Below are positions 22,890 through 33,466 of a DNA stretch of 48,347 nt, in pieces; position 1 is the stretch's first letter, and every line of letters starts with the position of its first letter. The stretch comes from DASZJY01 sp036260255. Its GTDB lineage: Bacteria; Actinomycetota; Acidimicrobiia; Acidimicrobiales; AC-14. Position numbers and translations under genes: made by a program. A model generated the notes under the pieces. The model saw only the letters and a list, made by a program, of their open reading frames with translations. It made no database searches and was not told the DNA's origin. The stretch covers positions 1-48,347 of the forward strand of contig DATAAF010000074.1 in the NCBI GenBank assembly GCA_036260255.1, given 5' to 3'.

Positions 22890-22982
22890 CCGTTGGCAGT
22901 GGGAGGGGCCAAGCGCCCGGGACCTCCCCTCCGCCGTCGCTGGTGAGGTCCCGGACGCCGGTTCCGCCGCCCGTCCGCGCAG

Positions 22983-23192
22983 TCAAGAGCGCGTGAGCGG
23001 CTCGCTGATACAGGGTTCTCGGGGAAACGCCAACAGTTCGGCCAGCTCGGCGTCGACGGTCCGCCACGACAGGGCAGCCAGCGCACCGGCGACCACTTCT
23101 GGGGGGACGGGGTCCGCCTGAGCGGCGATCGAGCGGCAGGCCCGGAGGAGCCTGTCGTCAAGGTGGGAGCTGCGGCAGTCGTTGTTGGTCAC
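22983..23192 (-). CDS. Short protein resembling the N-terminus of a larger actinobacterial family
   Basis: 69 aa, GTG start with an excellent GGAGGTGA 6-7 nt upstream. It contains LDDRLLRACRSIAAQADPVP and PEVVAGALAALSWRTVDAEL. The phrase ADPVPPEV-A...-WRTVDAELAEL is familiar from the N-terminal part of longer actinobacterial proteins, often near sigma-factor genes. Here the protein stops soon after, so it is either a short member or a truncated gene. Function unknown. It lies 53 nt downstream of serA on the same strand. Confidence 0.6.
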   Translation of the reverse strand: MTNNDCRSSHLDDRLLRACRSIAAQADPVPPEVVAGALAALSWRTVDAELAELLAFPREPCISEPLTRS

Positions 23193-23245
23193 CTCTCACC
23201 TCCTAGGGGGTAGAGCCGCGCCCGCGAGGCGTGATACGCGATCCG

Positions 23246-24811
23246 TCAGTCGCTGACGGCTTGCACCTGGAGGATGCCGGGTGACTGCCGCAGCTCCTCG
23301 ATCACCGCCGGCGGGACCGGCTGGTCGGTCGCCAGGACCATGAGGGCGGCCTCGCCCGAGGGCGACTTCCCGACGTCCATGTCGGAGACGTTGACGCCCG
23401 CCCGGCCCAGCACCGTCCCCACCAGACCGATGAGACCGGGCCGGTTCTCGTTGCGCACGACCAGCATGTGGCGGGCCGGCGGGATGTCGACGGTGTGGTC
23501 GTCGACCATGACCAGGCGGGCTTCGGCCCGCAGGCCGAACAGGCTCCCGGCCAGGGCGTGGTCGCCGCCCCGGATGGAGACCAGGTTCACGTAGTCGTGG
23601 GCCGCCGGGGTCCTCGTCTCCTTGATCTCCACGCCCCGCTCGGCCGCCAGCTGGGGCGCGTTGACGTAGGAGACGGGCTCGTCGCTGCCCGCCCCCAGCA
23701 GGCCCTTGAGGACGGCCAGGGTGAGGATGCGGGTGTCGTAGTCGGCCAGCTCGCCCTGGTACTCGACGCCCAGGGCGGTCGGCACGCCGTCGTTGAGCGA
23801 CGAGAACACCCGGCCCAGGCGCTCGGCGAGGGGAAGGAACGGTCGCACCGTCTCCGACGCCTCGGTGGCGCTCACGTTGACGGCGTAGGGAACGAACTCG
23901 CCGGCCAGCGCCAGCAGCACCTGTTCGGCGATGGTCTCCCCCGCCTTGTCCTGGGCCTCGACCGTGCTCGCCCCCAGGTGCGGCGTGACCACGACCGAGT
24001 CCAGCGCGAACAGAGGCGACGAGGTGGTCGGCTCCTTGGCGAACACGTCCAGGGCGGCGCCGGCGACCAGGCCCTGCCCGACCGCCCACGCCAGGGCCTC
24101 CTCGTCGACGATGCCTCCCCTCGCGGTGTTGACGATCCGCAGGCCGGGCTTGGCCCGGGCGAGGAGCTCGCGGTTGAACAGGCCGAGGGTCTCGGGGTTC
24201 TTGGGCAGGTGCACGGTGACGAAGTCGGCCCGGCCCACCAGGTCCTCGAGGTCGAGGAGCTCGACGCCCATCTGCCGGGCCCGCTCCGAGGACACGTAAG
24301 GGTCGTGGGCCACGATGCGCATCCCGAACGCCGACGCCCGCTGGGCGACCAGGGCCCCCACCCGGCCGAGGCCGACCACGCCGAGCACCTTGCCATGCAG
24401 CTCGACCCCCTGCCACCGTGAGCGCTCCCACACGCCGGCCCGGAGGGCGGCGTGGGCCTGGGGCACGTTGCGGGCCTGGGCCAGGAGGAGGGCCATGGCG
24501 TGCTCGGCCGCCGAGACGACGTTGGACTGCGGGGCGTTCACGACCATCACGCCCCGCCGCGTGGCGGCCGCCACGTCCACGTTGTCGAGACCGATGCCCG
24601 CCCGGCCGATGACCACCAGGTCGGTGCCCGCCTCGATCACGTCCGCGGTGACCGTCGTCGCCGAGCGGATGATCAGGGCGGTCGCCCCCCGCACCTGGGC
24701 CTGGAGCTCCACCGGGTCGAGCCCCAGCCGGACCTCGACCTCGTGACCCGCCTCCCGCAGACGGTCGAGGCCGCGGTCGGCGATGGTCTCGGTGACGAGT
24801 ATCCGGCCCAC
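23246..24811 (-). CDS. serA: D-3-Phosphoglycerate dehydrogenase
   Basis: First step of serine synthesis. 521 aa, the long actinobacterial form. IGRAGIGLDNVDVAAATRRG and GLGRVGALVAQRASAFGM give the substrate and NAD domains. The catalytic His lies in VTPHLGASTVEAQDKAGE. Then come an intervening ASB domain and a C-terminal ACT domain (about 450-521; HMLVVRNENRPGLIGLVG), the serine-binding regulatory module. GTG start. Divergent from the AlkZ-like gene across a long inverted repeat; the partner serC is at 33721. Confidence 0.96.
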   Translation of the reverse strand: MGRILVTETIADRGLDRLREAGHEVEVRLGLDPVELQAQVRGATALIIRSATTVTADVIEAGTDLVVIGRAGIGLDNVDVAAATRRGVMVVNAPQSNVVSAAEHAMALLLAQARNVPQAHAALRAGVWERSRWQGVELHGKVLGVVGLGRVGALVAQRASAFGMRIVAHDPYVSSERARQMGVELLDLEDLVGRADFVTVHLPKNPETLGLFNRELLARAKPGLRIVNTARGGIVDEEALAWAVGQGLVAGAALDVFAKEPTTSSPLFALDSVVVTPHLGASTVEAQDKAGETIAEQVLLALAGEFVPYAVNVSATEASETVRPFLPLAERLGRVFSSLNDGVPTALGVEYQGELADYDTRILTLAVLKGLLGAGSDEPVSYVNAPQLAAERGVEIKETRTPAAHDYVNLVSIRGGDHALAGSLFGLRAEARLVMVDDHTVDIPPARHMLVVRNENRPGLIGLVGTVLGRAGVNVSDMDVGKSPSGEAALMVLATDQPVPPAVIEELRQSPGILQVQAVSD

Positions 24812-24847
24812 GGGCCCATGCTCACACGCACGTCAGCCGCCGACCAA

Positions 24848-24901
24848 ACGAACCGGCAGTGGGCTTGCGCGCTCCAGCGCGTAAATCCACCGCCGGTTCG
24901 T
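24848..24901. repeat. Long inverted repeat between serA and alkZ-like genes
   Basis: Outer arms of 15 nt (24848-24862 and 24887-24901) match at 14 positions: ACGAACCGGCAGTGG and CCACCGCCGGTTCGT. An inner CGCGC-TCCA-GCGCG hairpin sits inside. The inner part resembles the core of the 53-bp dispersed repeats at 5624 and 34857. The right arm ends on the first T of the downstream -10 box, so it may also act in transcription control. Confidence 0.6.
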
Positions 24902-24906
24902 AACGT
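24901..24906 (+). promoter_or_regulatory. -10 box of the AlkZ-like gene (leaderless)
   Basis: TAACGT, 6 nt before GTG 24913. No Shine-Dalgarno sequence precedes the start. Confidence 0.55.
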
Positions 24907-24912
24907 GGCGCC

Positions 24913-26040
24913 GTGAAGGTCACCTGGGACCAGGCCCTCGCCTGGCGCGTCGGCGCCCAGCTGCTCGTCGAGCCGTCGGGGACGGCGGTGGACGTGGCCC
25001 GCCGGGTGGCCGGCGTGCAGGCCCAGGTGATGTCCAGCGCCGAGCTGGCGGTGGGGATCCGCACCGGCCGCCCGCCCGCCCACGTCCGGGCCGCGCTGTG
25101 GGAGCACCGCATGCTGGTCAAGACGTGGGCCATGCGAGGGACGCTGCACCTCCTGCCCGCCGACGAGCTGCCGGCCTGGGTCGCCGCTCTGCGGGTCAAG
25201 GAGCAGACCGCCCGCCGGAGCCAGGCGTGGGAGCGCTACCACGGCGTCACCGTCGAGGAGCTGGCCCGGATCACCGCCGCGGTGGGCGAGATCGTCGGCT
25301 CCGATCCGCTCACCCGCGAGGAGCTGGGCGGGGCCGTCACCGAGGCCACCGGAGACCGCCACCTCGGAGAGGTCGTCCGCACCGGGTTCGGCGGCACGAT
25401 CCTGAAGTCGGCGGCGGCCAACGGCGACCTCTGCTTCGGGCCCGACCGCGGGCGCAACGTCACATTCGTCGACCCCCGGACGTGGGTCCGCCACCCGTGG
25501 GACGAGCCCGAGCCGGCCGAGGCGACCGCCATGGTCGTCCACCGCTTCCTCGACGCCTACGGTCCGGCGACCATCGACGACTTCGCCCGCTGGTGGGGCG
25601 TGGTGCCGGCCGACGGGAAGCGGGCTGTCCGCCCCCTGACCGGCCAGCTGGTCGCGGTCGACCTGGACGGCTCCCCCGCCTGGTTGACGCCGCCCGGCGC
25701 CGAGGCGGTGGCGGCGACCAGGCCCCTTCGCGCGCATGTCCGGCTGGTGCCCGCCTTCGACACCTACGTGCTCGCTCCCCACAGCCACCGGCGCCACGCC
25801 TGGCCCGAGGGCCTCCACGACCGCGTCTCCCGCAAGGCCGGCTGGATCAGCCCGGCGCTGCTCGTCGACGGCCGGGTGGCCGGGGTCTGGTCCCACGAGC
25901 GCAGGGGCGACGCGGTGGCCGTCGACATCGAGGCGTTCGCGCCCCTCTCGAAGCGGGTGCGGGCGGCGGCCGAGGCCCACGCCCGGTCGTACGAGGCGCT
26001 GGTCGAGGCGCCGGTGACCGTGGCCTGGGTGGAGCGCTAG
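24913..26040 (+). CDS. Winged-helix DNA glycosylase, AlkZ/HTH_42 family
   Basis: 375 aa with the layout of the HTH_42 family: tandem winged helices and a C-terminal beta domain. The QxQ catalytic motif of AlkZ is present as Gln36/Gln38 in GVQAQVMSS. MRGTLHLLPADELPAWV and HERRGDAVAVDIEAFAPLS are conserved blocks. AlkZ and relatives excise cross-linked or alkylated bases; which lesion this one acts on is not known. Leaderless GTG start. No secondary-metabolite cluster is adjacent, so a housekeeping repair role is more likely than self-resistance. Confidence 0.82.
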   Translation: MKVTWDQALAWRVGAQLLVEPSGTAVDVARRVAGVQAQVMSSAELAVGIRTGRPPAHVRAALWEHRMLVKTWAMRGTLHLLPADELPAWVAALRVKEQTARRSQAWERYHGVTVEELARITAAVGEIVGSDPLTREELGGAVTEATGDRHLGEVVRTGFGGTILKSAAANGDLCFGPDRGRNVTFVDPRTWVRHPWDEPEPAEATAMVVHRFLDAYGPATIDDFARWWGVVPADGKRAVRPLTGQLVAVDLDGSPAWLTPPGAEAVAATRPLRAHVRLVPAFDTYVLAPHSHRRHAWPEGLHDRVSRKAGWISPALLVDGRVAGVWSHERRGDAVAVDIEAFAPLSKRVRAAAEAHARSYEALVEAPVTVAWVER

Positions 26041-26043
26041 CGG

Positions 26044-27630
26044 CTAGCCGGCTTCCCGCCCGTGGATCAGCCAGTGGGCGGTGCGCTCGGCCAGGGCGGC
26101 GATGGTGAGCGAGGGGTTGACGGCCAGCGGCCCCGGGACCACCGCCCCGTCGGCCACGAAGAGCCCGGGATGGTCCCAGACCTCGCCCCGGTGGTCGGTG
26201 ACGCCGGTCGCCGGTGAGTTGCTCATCACGCACCCGCCGAGGGGATGGGCGGTCAGGAGGCGCCGGAACGGAGGGTGCCACGGGGGGCTGGGGAGGAACT
26301 CACCGCCGAGGGCCCGGCTGAGGCCCTTCATCACGTTCTCCATGTCCCCGAACATGTCCATGCTGGCCGAGGGGTCCCAGTCGAGGGCCAGGCGGCCGGT
26401 GCGGTCGATGCGGAAGACGCCGTCGGCGGCGTCGGTGCCCATGCCCAGGTAGGGCAGGAGGCGGGGGACGAACGAGCCGCCGAGCAGCAGAGCGGCCCGG
26501 AACGGAGGGCCGCCGCGCGACGCCGCCACATAGCTCAGCGCCGCCCGGCCGATGCTCGCCAGCCGCTTGCGGACCGGGATCGCCCCATCGGCGAAGGACG
26601 TGAGCGCCGGCGGGAAGCCGAGGTCCTGCACGTGCACGAGGTTCCCCGACCGGCCCCGCACCAGCGTCCCGGCGGTGATGCTCGGCCCGTCGCTGGGGTC
26701 GATGCGCCGGTCGGCGTCCATGGTGCCGGCGAAGAGCATGTCGCCGTTGGGCGAGTAGCGCCGGCCCACGCCGGCGGGCAGTCGGGGCAGGGTGCGGTCG
26801 ACGTCGCGCGCCCTCAGCAGCAGCTCGTTGGTGCCGAGGGTGCCGGCGGCCAGCACCACCGTCCGGCCCGTGACCCGGCGGGGCTCCGACGGTCCGCCGG
26901 GGCGGTCGGGGTCGAGCCGGCGGGCCGTCACCGTCCAGCCCTCGCCGCCCGGCGCCGCCTCGATGCGCTCGGCCACGTGCAGCGGGCGGATCTCGAGCCC
27001 CGCCCGCTCGCCCAGGGGGAGGAAGGTGACGTCGAGGCTGTTCTTGGACCGGGGGCGGCACCCGAGCAGGCAGTCGGCGGTGAAGGCGCACGGCTCCTGC
27101 ACCAGCCCGCTGACCGGGTGCTCGCGCGTCGGGCCGGTGTGCACCGCGATCGGCACCAGCTCGGGCTCGTAGCCGGCCCGGCGGGCGGCGTCGAGGAAGG
27201 CCTCGGTGCGGGCGGGCATCCTCTTGCCGGCGGGGGGCTCGAGGGGACGGGCCTCCATGACGTCGCCCACCCGGTCGTAGTAGCGGTCGAGCACCGGGCG
27301 GCTGAGCGGCTCGGGCCACTCGGGGCGGTCGAAGATCTCCGCCGGCGTGCGCAGGTGCACGTTGAAGTAGTGGAGCGAGCCGCCGCCGACGCCGACGCCC
27401 TGGACGACGTCCATGCGCCGGAAGACCTTGTACTCGAGGAAGCCGTAGTGGCGCTGCTCGTCCCAGACGCCCTCCTCGGCCTCGCTGAGCGTGCGCGGGT
27501 ACTCCCCCGCCTCCCAGCGGCGGCCCCGCTCGAGCAGGCACACGCTGCGCCCCGCCTCGGCCAGGCGGGCGGCGGTCACCGCGCCGCCGAAGCCCGACCC
27601 GACGACGACGACGTCGTAGGTGTCCGCCAC
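26044..27630 (-). CDS. GMC-family oxidoreductase (cholesterol-oxidase-like)
   Basis: 528 aa FAD enzyme. The dinucleotide fold is VVVGSGFGGAVTAARLAEAG at the N-terminus. MDVVQGVGVGGGSLHYFNVH is the FAD/substrate loop. The C-terminus has LTAHPLGGCVMSNSPATG and VNPSLTIAALAERTA, as in ChoD-type cholesterol oxidases and GMC relatives. No signal peptide is seen, so it is probably cytoplasmic. The substrate may be a sterol or another alcohol; not resolvable from sequence. GTG start with a GGGAGG-type site close upstream. Confidence 0.87.
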   Translation of the reverse strand: MADTYDVVVVGSGFGGAVTAARLAEAGRSVCLLERGRRWEAGEYPRTLSEAEEGVWDEQRHYGFLEYKVFRRMDVVQGVGVGGGSLHYFNVHLRTPAEIFDRPEWPEPLSRPVLDRYYDRVGDVMEARPLEPPAGKRMPARTEAFLDAARRAGYEPELVPIAVHTGPTREHPVSGLVQEPCAFTADCLLGCRPRSKNSLDVTFLPLGERAGLEIRPLHVAERIEAAPGGEGWTVTARRLDPDRPGGPSEPRRVTGRTVVLAAGTLGTNELLLRARDVDRTLPRLPAGVGRRYSPNGDMLFAGTMDADRRIDPSDGPSITAGTLVRGRSGNLVHVQDLGFPPALTSFADGAIPVRKRLASIGRAALSYVAASRGGPPFRAALLLGGSFVPRLLPYLGMGTDAADGVFRIDRTGRLALDWDPSASMDMFGDMENVMKGLSRALGGEFLPSPPWHPPFRRLLTAHPLGGCVMSNSPATGVTDHRGEVWDHPGLFVADGAVVPGPLAVNPSLTIAALAERTAHWLIHGREAG

Positions 27631-27662
27631 TTCCCTCCCGGCCTTCCGCCCTCCCGGCGACC

Positions 27663-28860
<1,198 letters not shown>

Positions 28861-28868
<8 letters not shown>

Positions 28869-28891
28869 GTCTGCGATGGTCACATGTCGCC
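28861..28891. repeat. Perfect inverted repeat at the aminotransferase start
   Basis: GGCGACATGT (28861-28870) and ACATGTCGCC (28882-28891) are perfect complements separated by 11 nt. The centres are two helical turns apart, fitting a dimeric repressor. As RNA the repeat would form a hairpin holding the ATG at 28868. Confidence 0.6.
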
Positions 28892-28938
28892 CCGGCCGCT
28901 GCAAAGGGAAATGCCCCGCCCCGCCGGTTCCGCCCCTC

Positions 28939-30954
28939 CTAAGCGGCCACCACCGGCTCGCTGGAGGTGCTCGGGCGGAGCGCCTCGACGCCGGTCGTCT
29001 CCGACCGACCAGTCCGCGGCAACAGATCGGCAACGAAGGGGCGCCATCCTATGAAGCGGCCGACGGCATAACTCAGTAGGGCGACGTTGACGGCCTGAAA
29101 AACGGCGTGGGCCCAGCGGCCGCCGACGACGTCCCACATGCATCCCATGGACCAGTACCCCATCAGGGCGAGCTCAGCCAGCAGGTAAGGCCACGGAGTC
29201 CGCGTTCGGCCGTGGACCTTCGGCGTGCGACCGAACGGAATCTTCTGTCGCGACGCGGCCTGGTGAACCGACTTGGCCACACCGGCGAGGTTGACGGGGA
29301 TGAGCAGAAGATTGAGGGCGTACACCCGAATGATGTCGCCATGGCGGTAACCGGTGTGATGCAGGTCGCGGGCGTAGAGGAAGAAATAGGGCAGCGCGGC
29401 TACTGGGAGCCAAGCGGCGGGCTCGGGCGTCAAGAAGGGATAGCTGAGCAGCAGCAGCAGCCCGAGGTTGGCGCCGCTGATCGAGGTCAGGTAGTGAATC
29501 CGCATGAAACCCTCCCGGCCGCGGGGGCGATGGCGCCGACGGGCCAGATACCGCAGCAGCTTGGGGAGGATGATCAGTCCGCCGTTGGCCCACCGCCGCC
29601 GCTGGATCAAGAGGGCGCCGAAGTCGGGCGGAGTGGCGCTGTAGGACAGACGCTCCGGGTAGTTCACCAGCGTCCACCCGCGCTCGATCAGGTCCACGCT
29701 GGATTCGGTGTCTTCGATCACCGTCCGGTCCTGGATGTAACGGCGCACCGGGAAGCCACGTTCGACGTCCTCGGAGACGAGATCGTCGAGCGCCGCCCGG
29801 CGGATGAGCGCGTTGGCGCCGACCCAGAACGTCGCCCCGTGGCGGGTGAACCCCTGGTGGACGATGTACTGGATGTCCGTGGTCGCACCCGCCACGCGCT
29901 CGAGAGCGCTGGTGGCGCCGGGTACCGCGCTGTAGGGCGTCTGAATGACCGCCACCCGCTCGTTTCCGGGCCGGGTGAGAACGTGCACGAGACGCAACGC
30001 GTAGGGAGGCGACAGAACGCTGTCGGCGCCGAGGGTCACGACGTAGGCGGCGTCGGGGACGACGAGATGGGCCCGGTGGCAGGGGGCGGCTTCCAAGTGC
30101 CATCCGTCGGCACGCCCGACTCGCTGCCACGATCCCCCCAGCAGGCTGATGTAGGTGTTGAGGTTCATCGCCTTGTTGGGCTCGTGGGAAAGGTTCACGT
30201 AGGCCTTGCGCTCGAACGCGGTCACCTCGACATCGAAGCGCGCGAGCAACCTGCGGTAGCCGAGTCGGAGACGGCCGTCGTCCAGGCGCTGGACACGGCC
30301 GAGCGCGTCGGCTTGTTCGTCATGGTCTCGGGCGGCCCCGCGCAGCACGTGCTCGACGAAGAGCGCGTCGTTGTGGTCGCGCACCGGCTCGCTGGCGGCC
30401 AGCTCGCCCAACCAGCGGGCCGCCTGACGGTGCTCCTGAGCCAGCTTCTTTCGCTCGGCCTGGAGCCACCACTGTCGGGCCCATCCTGGCCTCGGTCGGT
30501 TCCTCGCCTCGAAGCGGGCGGCGGCAGCTCGGGCGCGACGCGCGGGGTCGGCGAGCAACCTCTCGATGTCGCCCGGCAGCGCCCGTGCCGCTGAGAGCAG
30601 GTGCTGGGCGTCGCCGTCGAGGGACGTCGGGGGATCGTCGATGAGCAGCACGACTCGCTTGTCGGGGTACTCCTGGAGGGCGGCCGCGAGCAGGGCCTGT
30701 CGGATCACGCCCGGCTCCTCCCGATAGGAGGGGATCAGCGCCATCATCGGGCCGGGGGGCCGCTCGTAGAGCTCGTCGAGCTCCGCTCGGGTCGCCGCCC
30801 GGTGGCCCCGGCGGCGAGCGATGTAACCGAGGCGCGCCGTCTGGTACACGACGTTTCCGTAGAGCATGAAGCTGACGAGGGCGGCGAAGACGGCGCCTTC
30901 GATCGCCTCCCGCACCGCACCGGACCCGACGGCGTGGAAGGTGGCGACCAGCAT
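28939..30954 (-). CDS. Membrane glycosyltransferase, family 2 (cellulose/hyaluronan-synthase-like)
   Basis: 671 aa. One or two N-terminal membrane segments (around AVFAALVSFMLYGNVVYQ) are followed by a cytoplasmic GT2 domain. UDP-sugar and catalytic motifs are present: MMALIPSYREEPGVIRQAL, VVTLGADSVLSP (DxD-like), TVIEDTESSVDL (the ED base) and LIQRRRWANGGL (the QxxRW motif of processive synthases). Four or more membrane segments close the protein. It probably polymerises and exports an envelope polysaccharide; the sugar is unknown. The gene may start further upstream: a hydrophobic segment VTRVSLVITALGLLL precedes it one frame off. Confidence 0.82.
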   Translation of the reverse strand: MLVATFHAVGSGAVREAIEGAVFAALVSFMLYGNVVYQTARLGYIARRRGHRAATRAELDELYERPPGPMMALIPSYREEPGVIRQALLAAALQEYPDKRVVLLIDDPPTSLDGDAQHLLSAARALPGDIERLLADPARRARAAAARFEARNRPRPGWARQWWLQAERKKLAQEHRQAARWLGELAASEPVRDHNDALFVEHVLRGAARDHDEQADALGRVQRLDDGRLRLGYRRLLARFDVEVTAFERKAYVNLSHEPNKAMNLNTYISLLGGSWQRVGRADGWHLEAAPCHRAHLVVPDAAYVVTLGADSVLSPPYALRLVHVLTRPGNERVAVIQTPYSAVPGATSALERVAGATTDIQYIVHQGFTRHGATFWVGANALIRRAALDDLVSEDVERGFPVRRYIQDRTVIEDTESSVDLIERGWTLVNYPERLSYSATPPDFGALLIQRRRWANGGLIILPKLLRYLARRRHRPRGREGFMRIHYLTSISGANLGLLLLLSYPFLTPEPAAWLPVAALPYFFLYARDLHHTGYRHGDIIRVYALNLLLIPVNLAGVAKSVHQAASRQKIPFGRTPKVHGRTRTPWPYLLAELALMGYWSMGCMWDVVGGRWAHAVFQAVNVALLSYAVGRFIGWRPFVADLLPRTGRSETTGVEALRPSTSSEPVVAA

Positions 30955-31381
30955 CCCGATCTCGAGAGCAGCAACCCAAGGGCTGTGATCACCAACGACA
31001 CACGAGTGACAACCAGCTCGCGCTCTGGCCGGATTGAGCGGTCGGCATGGCCGCCACCGGGGAATTGAGCGCCTGGCAAGAGAGCAAGCCGGTCCCTCCC
31101 GGCCGATGCATCTCCCAGCACTTCAAGCGACGGGTGGCGCGGACGATCGACGACGCGGGGAGTGGACACGATGAAGCGACCTCAGTTGAGAGAAGGGAAG
31201 CGCTAGCCGATTGGCGGCTTTCCTGTCGTCCTCCCGCCGTGGACGCCGCCGTTCTGGATCGGGCCGGGAGCGGATCACTTTACTAGCCCGGACACGACCC
31301 AAAACACGCGTGAGGAGTGCACGGCTATTTGGTGCTGTGTCGCCGCTCCTGTGTCACCGCCGTGGCATGGAGGAGCGCCGG
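30955..31381. other. Gap between GT2 and UbiB genes
   Basis: The part next to the GT2 gene (about 30955-31045, minus strand) still looks coding: RPERELVVTRVSLVITALGL ends in a CTCTC run, and removing one CT there joins it in frame to EIGMLVATF of the GT2 protein. Beyond about 31050 there is no convincing gene, RNA or terminator. Confidence 0.4.
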
Positions 31382-33466
31382 CTATCGACGCGAGCGGACG
31401 AGGTCGGCGACCAGCCCCGTCGTGAGCGCACCACCGGTACCGCCGAGGACCGCCGGGACCCAGCGGGCGGTCCGGGAGTTGGCGGCGATGGCCGCCCCGA
31501 CGAGCGCTCCGCTGGCCGTGAGGGCGAGGGCCAGCTGACGGCTCGCCCGGCCGACCGTCTCCTCGAGCCGCTCGGTGCCCCGGAACTGGACCTGCAGCTT
31601 GGGCCCCGGACGAGCTCCGACCAGGCGCTCGACCGCCTCGATCAGGCGGACCGATCGGGTCTGCAGCTTCTGGGCCTCGTAGAACAGGCGCTTCGGGTCG
31701 AGAGCTTGGCGCACCCTGGCGCCGGTGTGACGCAGGATGAACGACCCGGCGACGGAGAGCACGTCGAGACCGGGATCGAGCTGCGCCGCCGCCAGCTGCA
31801 TCTGAGCCAGGGCCTTGCCCGCCAGCACGAGCGACGCGGGGAGGCGTATGGCGTGGCGCAGCGAGATCTCCGAGATCTCCTGCAGGGCGGGCCCGATCTG
31901 GATGTCCCGCAGGGGCAGCTCCTGATAGCGCCGCACCAGACGGGCGAGGTCGTCGGTGAACGCGGTGAGGTCGACGTCGGACCGGCCCTCGTCGCCGGCG
32001 AGGAGGAGCACGACCTCGGCGAGGAACGTGGCGTCGCTCTGCCAGAAGGCCAGCACCAGCAGGATGAGCAGCTCCCGCACGCCCGGTTCGACGTCGTCGA
32101 CCATCCCGCAGTCGAGGAAGTACAGCTTGTCGTTCCACCACAGGAGGTTGCCGGGATGCGGGTCGGCGTGGAAGAAGCCCTGGGTGAGGATCTGGCTGTA
32201 GTACGACTCCAGCAGCTGGCGCCCGGCTTCGCGCCGGGCGTCCCCGTCGGGCGCCTGGCGGAGGGGCACGCCCTGGACCTCCTCCATGACCAGGAGCCGC
32301 GCCGTCGAGATGCGGTCGTACACCCGAGGGACGTCGAGGCGCGGGAAAGGGGCCAAGGCCCGGCGCAGGCGGTTGATGTTGGCCGCTTCGGAGGTGAAGT
32401 CGAGCTCCTGGCGCAGCGACGCGGCGAGGTGCCCGATGATGGCGGGGGCATCCACCACCCGCCGGATCCCCTGCCGCCGCTCCGCTACTTCGGCGAACCG
32501 CTCCAGGAGGGCGAGGTCGGTGAGGATGTCGTGGCGAGCGGTCGGGCGCTGCACCTTGACGACCACCCGTTCACCGCCGGCGAGGGTCGCCCGGTGCACC
32601 TGGGCGATGGTCCCCGCCGCCAGTGGCGCCGGGTCGATGGTGGCGAACACGTCCTCCCAGGGGACCCCGAGCTCTTGCTCCATGACCGAGACCACCTCGA
32701 CCTCGGTGAGCGGCGTCACCCGGTCCTGGAGGGTCGCCAGCTCCTCCACGAAAGCCGAGGGCACGAGGTCCGGGCGCGTGGAGAGCAGTTGACCGAGCTT
32801 GGCGAACGTCGGCCCGAGCCCCTCCAGCGCGCCCCGCAGGAGTCGCGCTTCGCGGCGTTGGCCGTCGTCACCGTCCGAGGGGTCGCCGCTTGGCTCGCCG
32901 CGCAGGTGGTGGATGCCCAGCTTGGCGAACACCGCTCCCACCTGGGTGGCTCTTCGCAGCAGCCCCTCCTCGACGTCGTCGGCGACCGCCCCGGCGGGGT
33001 GGTCGGCGCGTGACCGGCCGTCGCCCCGGCCCCCTGGACCGGCGGCCTCGTCGGCGGTGGTCTGGACGATCACCACCGAGCAGCGGGCCGCATGGGACAC
33101 CCGGTTGGGCACGTTGCGCAGCAGGAACTCGGTGCGATCGCGCATCCCGACGCTGCCCACGACCACCAGGTCGACGCCCTCGGCGTCTGCCGCAGCGACG
33201 ATCGCCTCGGCGGGGTCGGCGTGGCTCAGCACTCGGCAACGGAGGCGCGGACCGGCGAGCCCGACCAGCTCGGCGGTCTCGCGCCGGAGGTCGTCGGTGG
33301 CTCGGGACAGCTCCGACGGGTCGATCGGAACCTCGTGATCCGTCGGCGGCACGACCTGCAGGACGAGGAGGTCGGCGGCGAACCGCTCGGCCACGTCGGC
33401 CGCCCATCTCACCGCCTGACGGGCCGTCGGCGACCTGTCGGTCGCCACCAGGATGCGTTCGATCAA
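31382..33466 (-). CDS. Universal stress protein domain fused to an ABC1/UbiB kinase
   Basis: 694 aa. Residues 1-135 form a Usp domain (RILVATDRSPTARQAVRWAA to SVVIVQTTA); the nucleotide loop VVGSVGMRDRTEFLLRN keeps G-x2-G but not the closing G-S/T. Residues about 165-570 are an ABC1/UbiB atypical kinase: KLGQ (223-226), Ala-rich loop AAGTIAQVH (283-291), Lys304, HADPHPGN (433-440) and LDCG (451-454). Two hydrophobic C-terminal segments are present, as in UbiB. UbiB proteins support lipid or quinone metabolism at the membrane. The fusion suggests nucleotide- or stress-dependent control. Its ATG overlaps the stop of a 57-aa gene (ATGA). Confidence 0.88.
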   Translation of the reverse strand: MIERILVATDRSPTARQAVRWAADVAERFAADLLVLQVVPPTDHEVPIDPSELSRATDDLRRETAELVGLAGPRLRCRVLSHADPAEAIVAAADAEGVDLVVVGSVGMRDRTEFLLRNVPNRVSHAARCSVVIVQTTADEAAGPGGRGDGRSRADHPAGAVADDVEEGLLRRATQVGAVFAKLGIHHLRGEPSGDPSDGDDGQRREARLLRGALEGLGPTFAKLGQLLSTRPDLVPSAFVEELATLQDRVTPLTEVEVVSVMEQELGVPWEDVFATIDPAPLAAGTIAQVHRATLAGGERVVVKVQRPTARHDILTDLALLERFAEVAERRQGIRRVVDAPAIIGHLAASLRQELDFTSEAANINRLRRALAPFPRLDVPRVYDRISTARLLVMEEVQGVPLRQAPDGDARREAGRQLLESYYSQILTQGFFHADPHPGNLLWWNDKLYFLDCGMVDDVEPGVRELLILLVLAFWQSDATFLAEVVLLLAGDEGRSDVDLTAFTDDLARLVRRYQELPLRDIQIGPALQEISEISLRHAIRLPASLVLAGKALAQMQLAAAQLDPGLDVLSVAGSFILRHTGARVRQALDPKRLFYEAQKLQTRSVRLIEAVERLVGARPGPKLQVQFRGTERLEETVGRASRQLALALTASGALVGAAIAANSRTARWVPAVLGGTGGALTTGLVADLVRSRR

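Noticed and set aside
24848..24901. Third full copy of the 53-bp dispersed repeat
   Set aside because: Only the central part (CGCGCTC...GCGCG...CCACCGC) resembles it and gaps are needed; kept as a separate inverted repeat.
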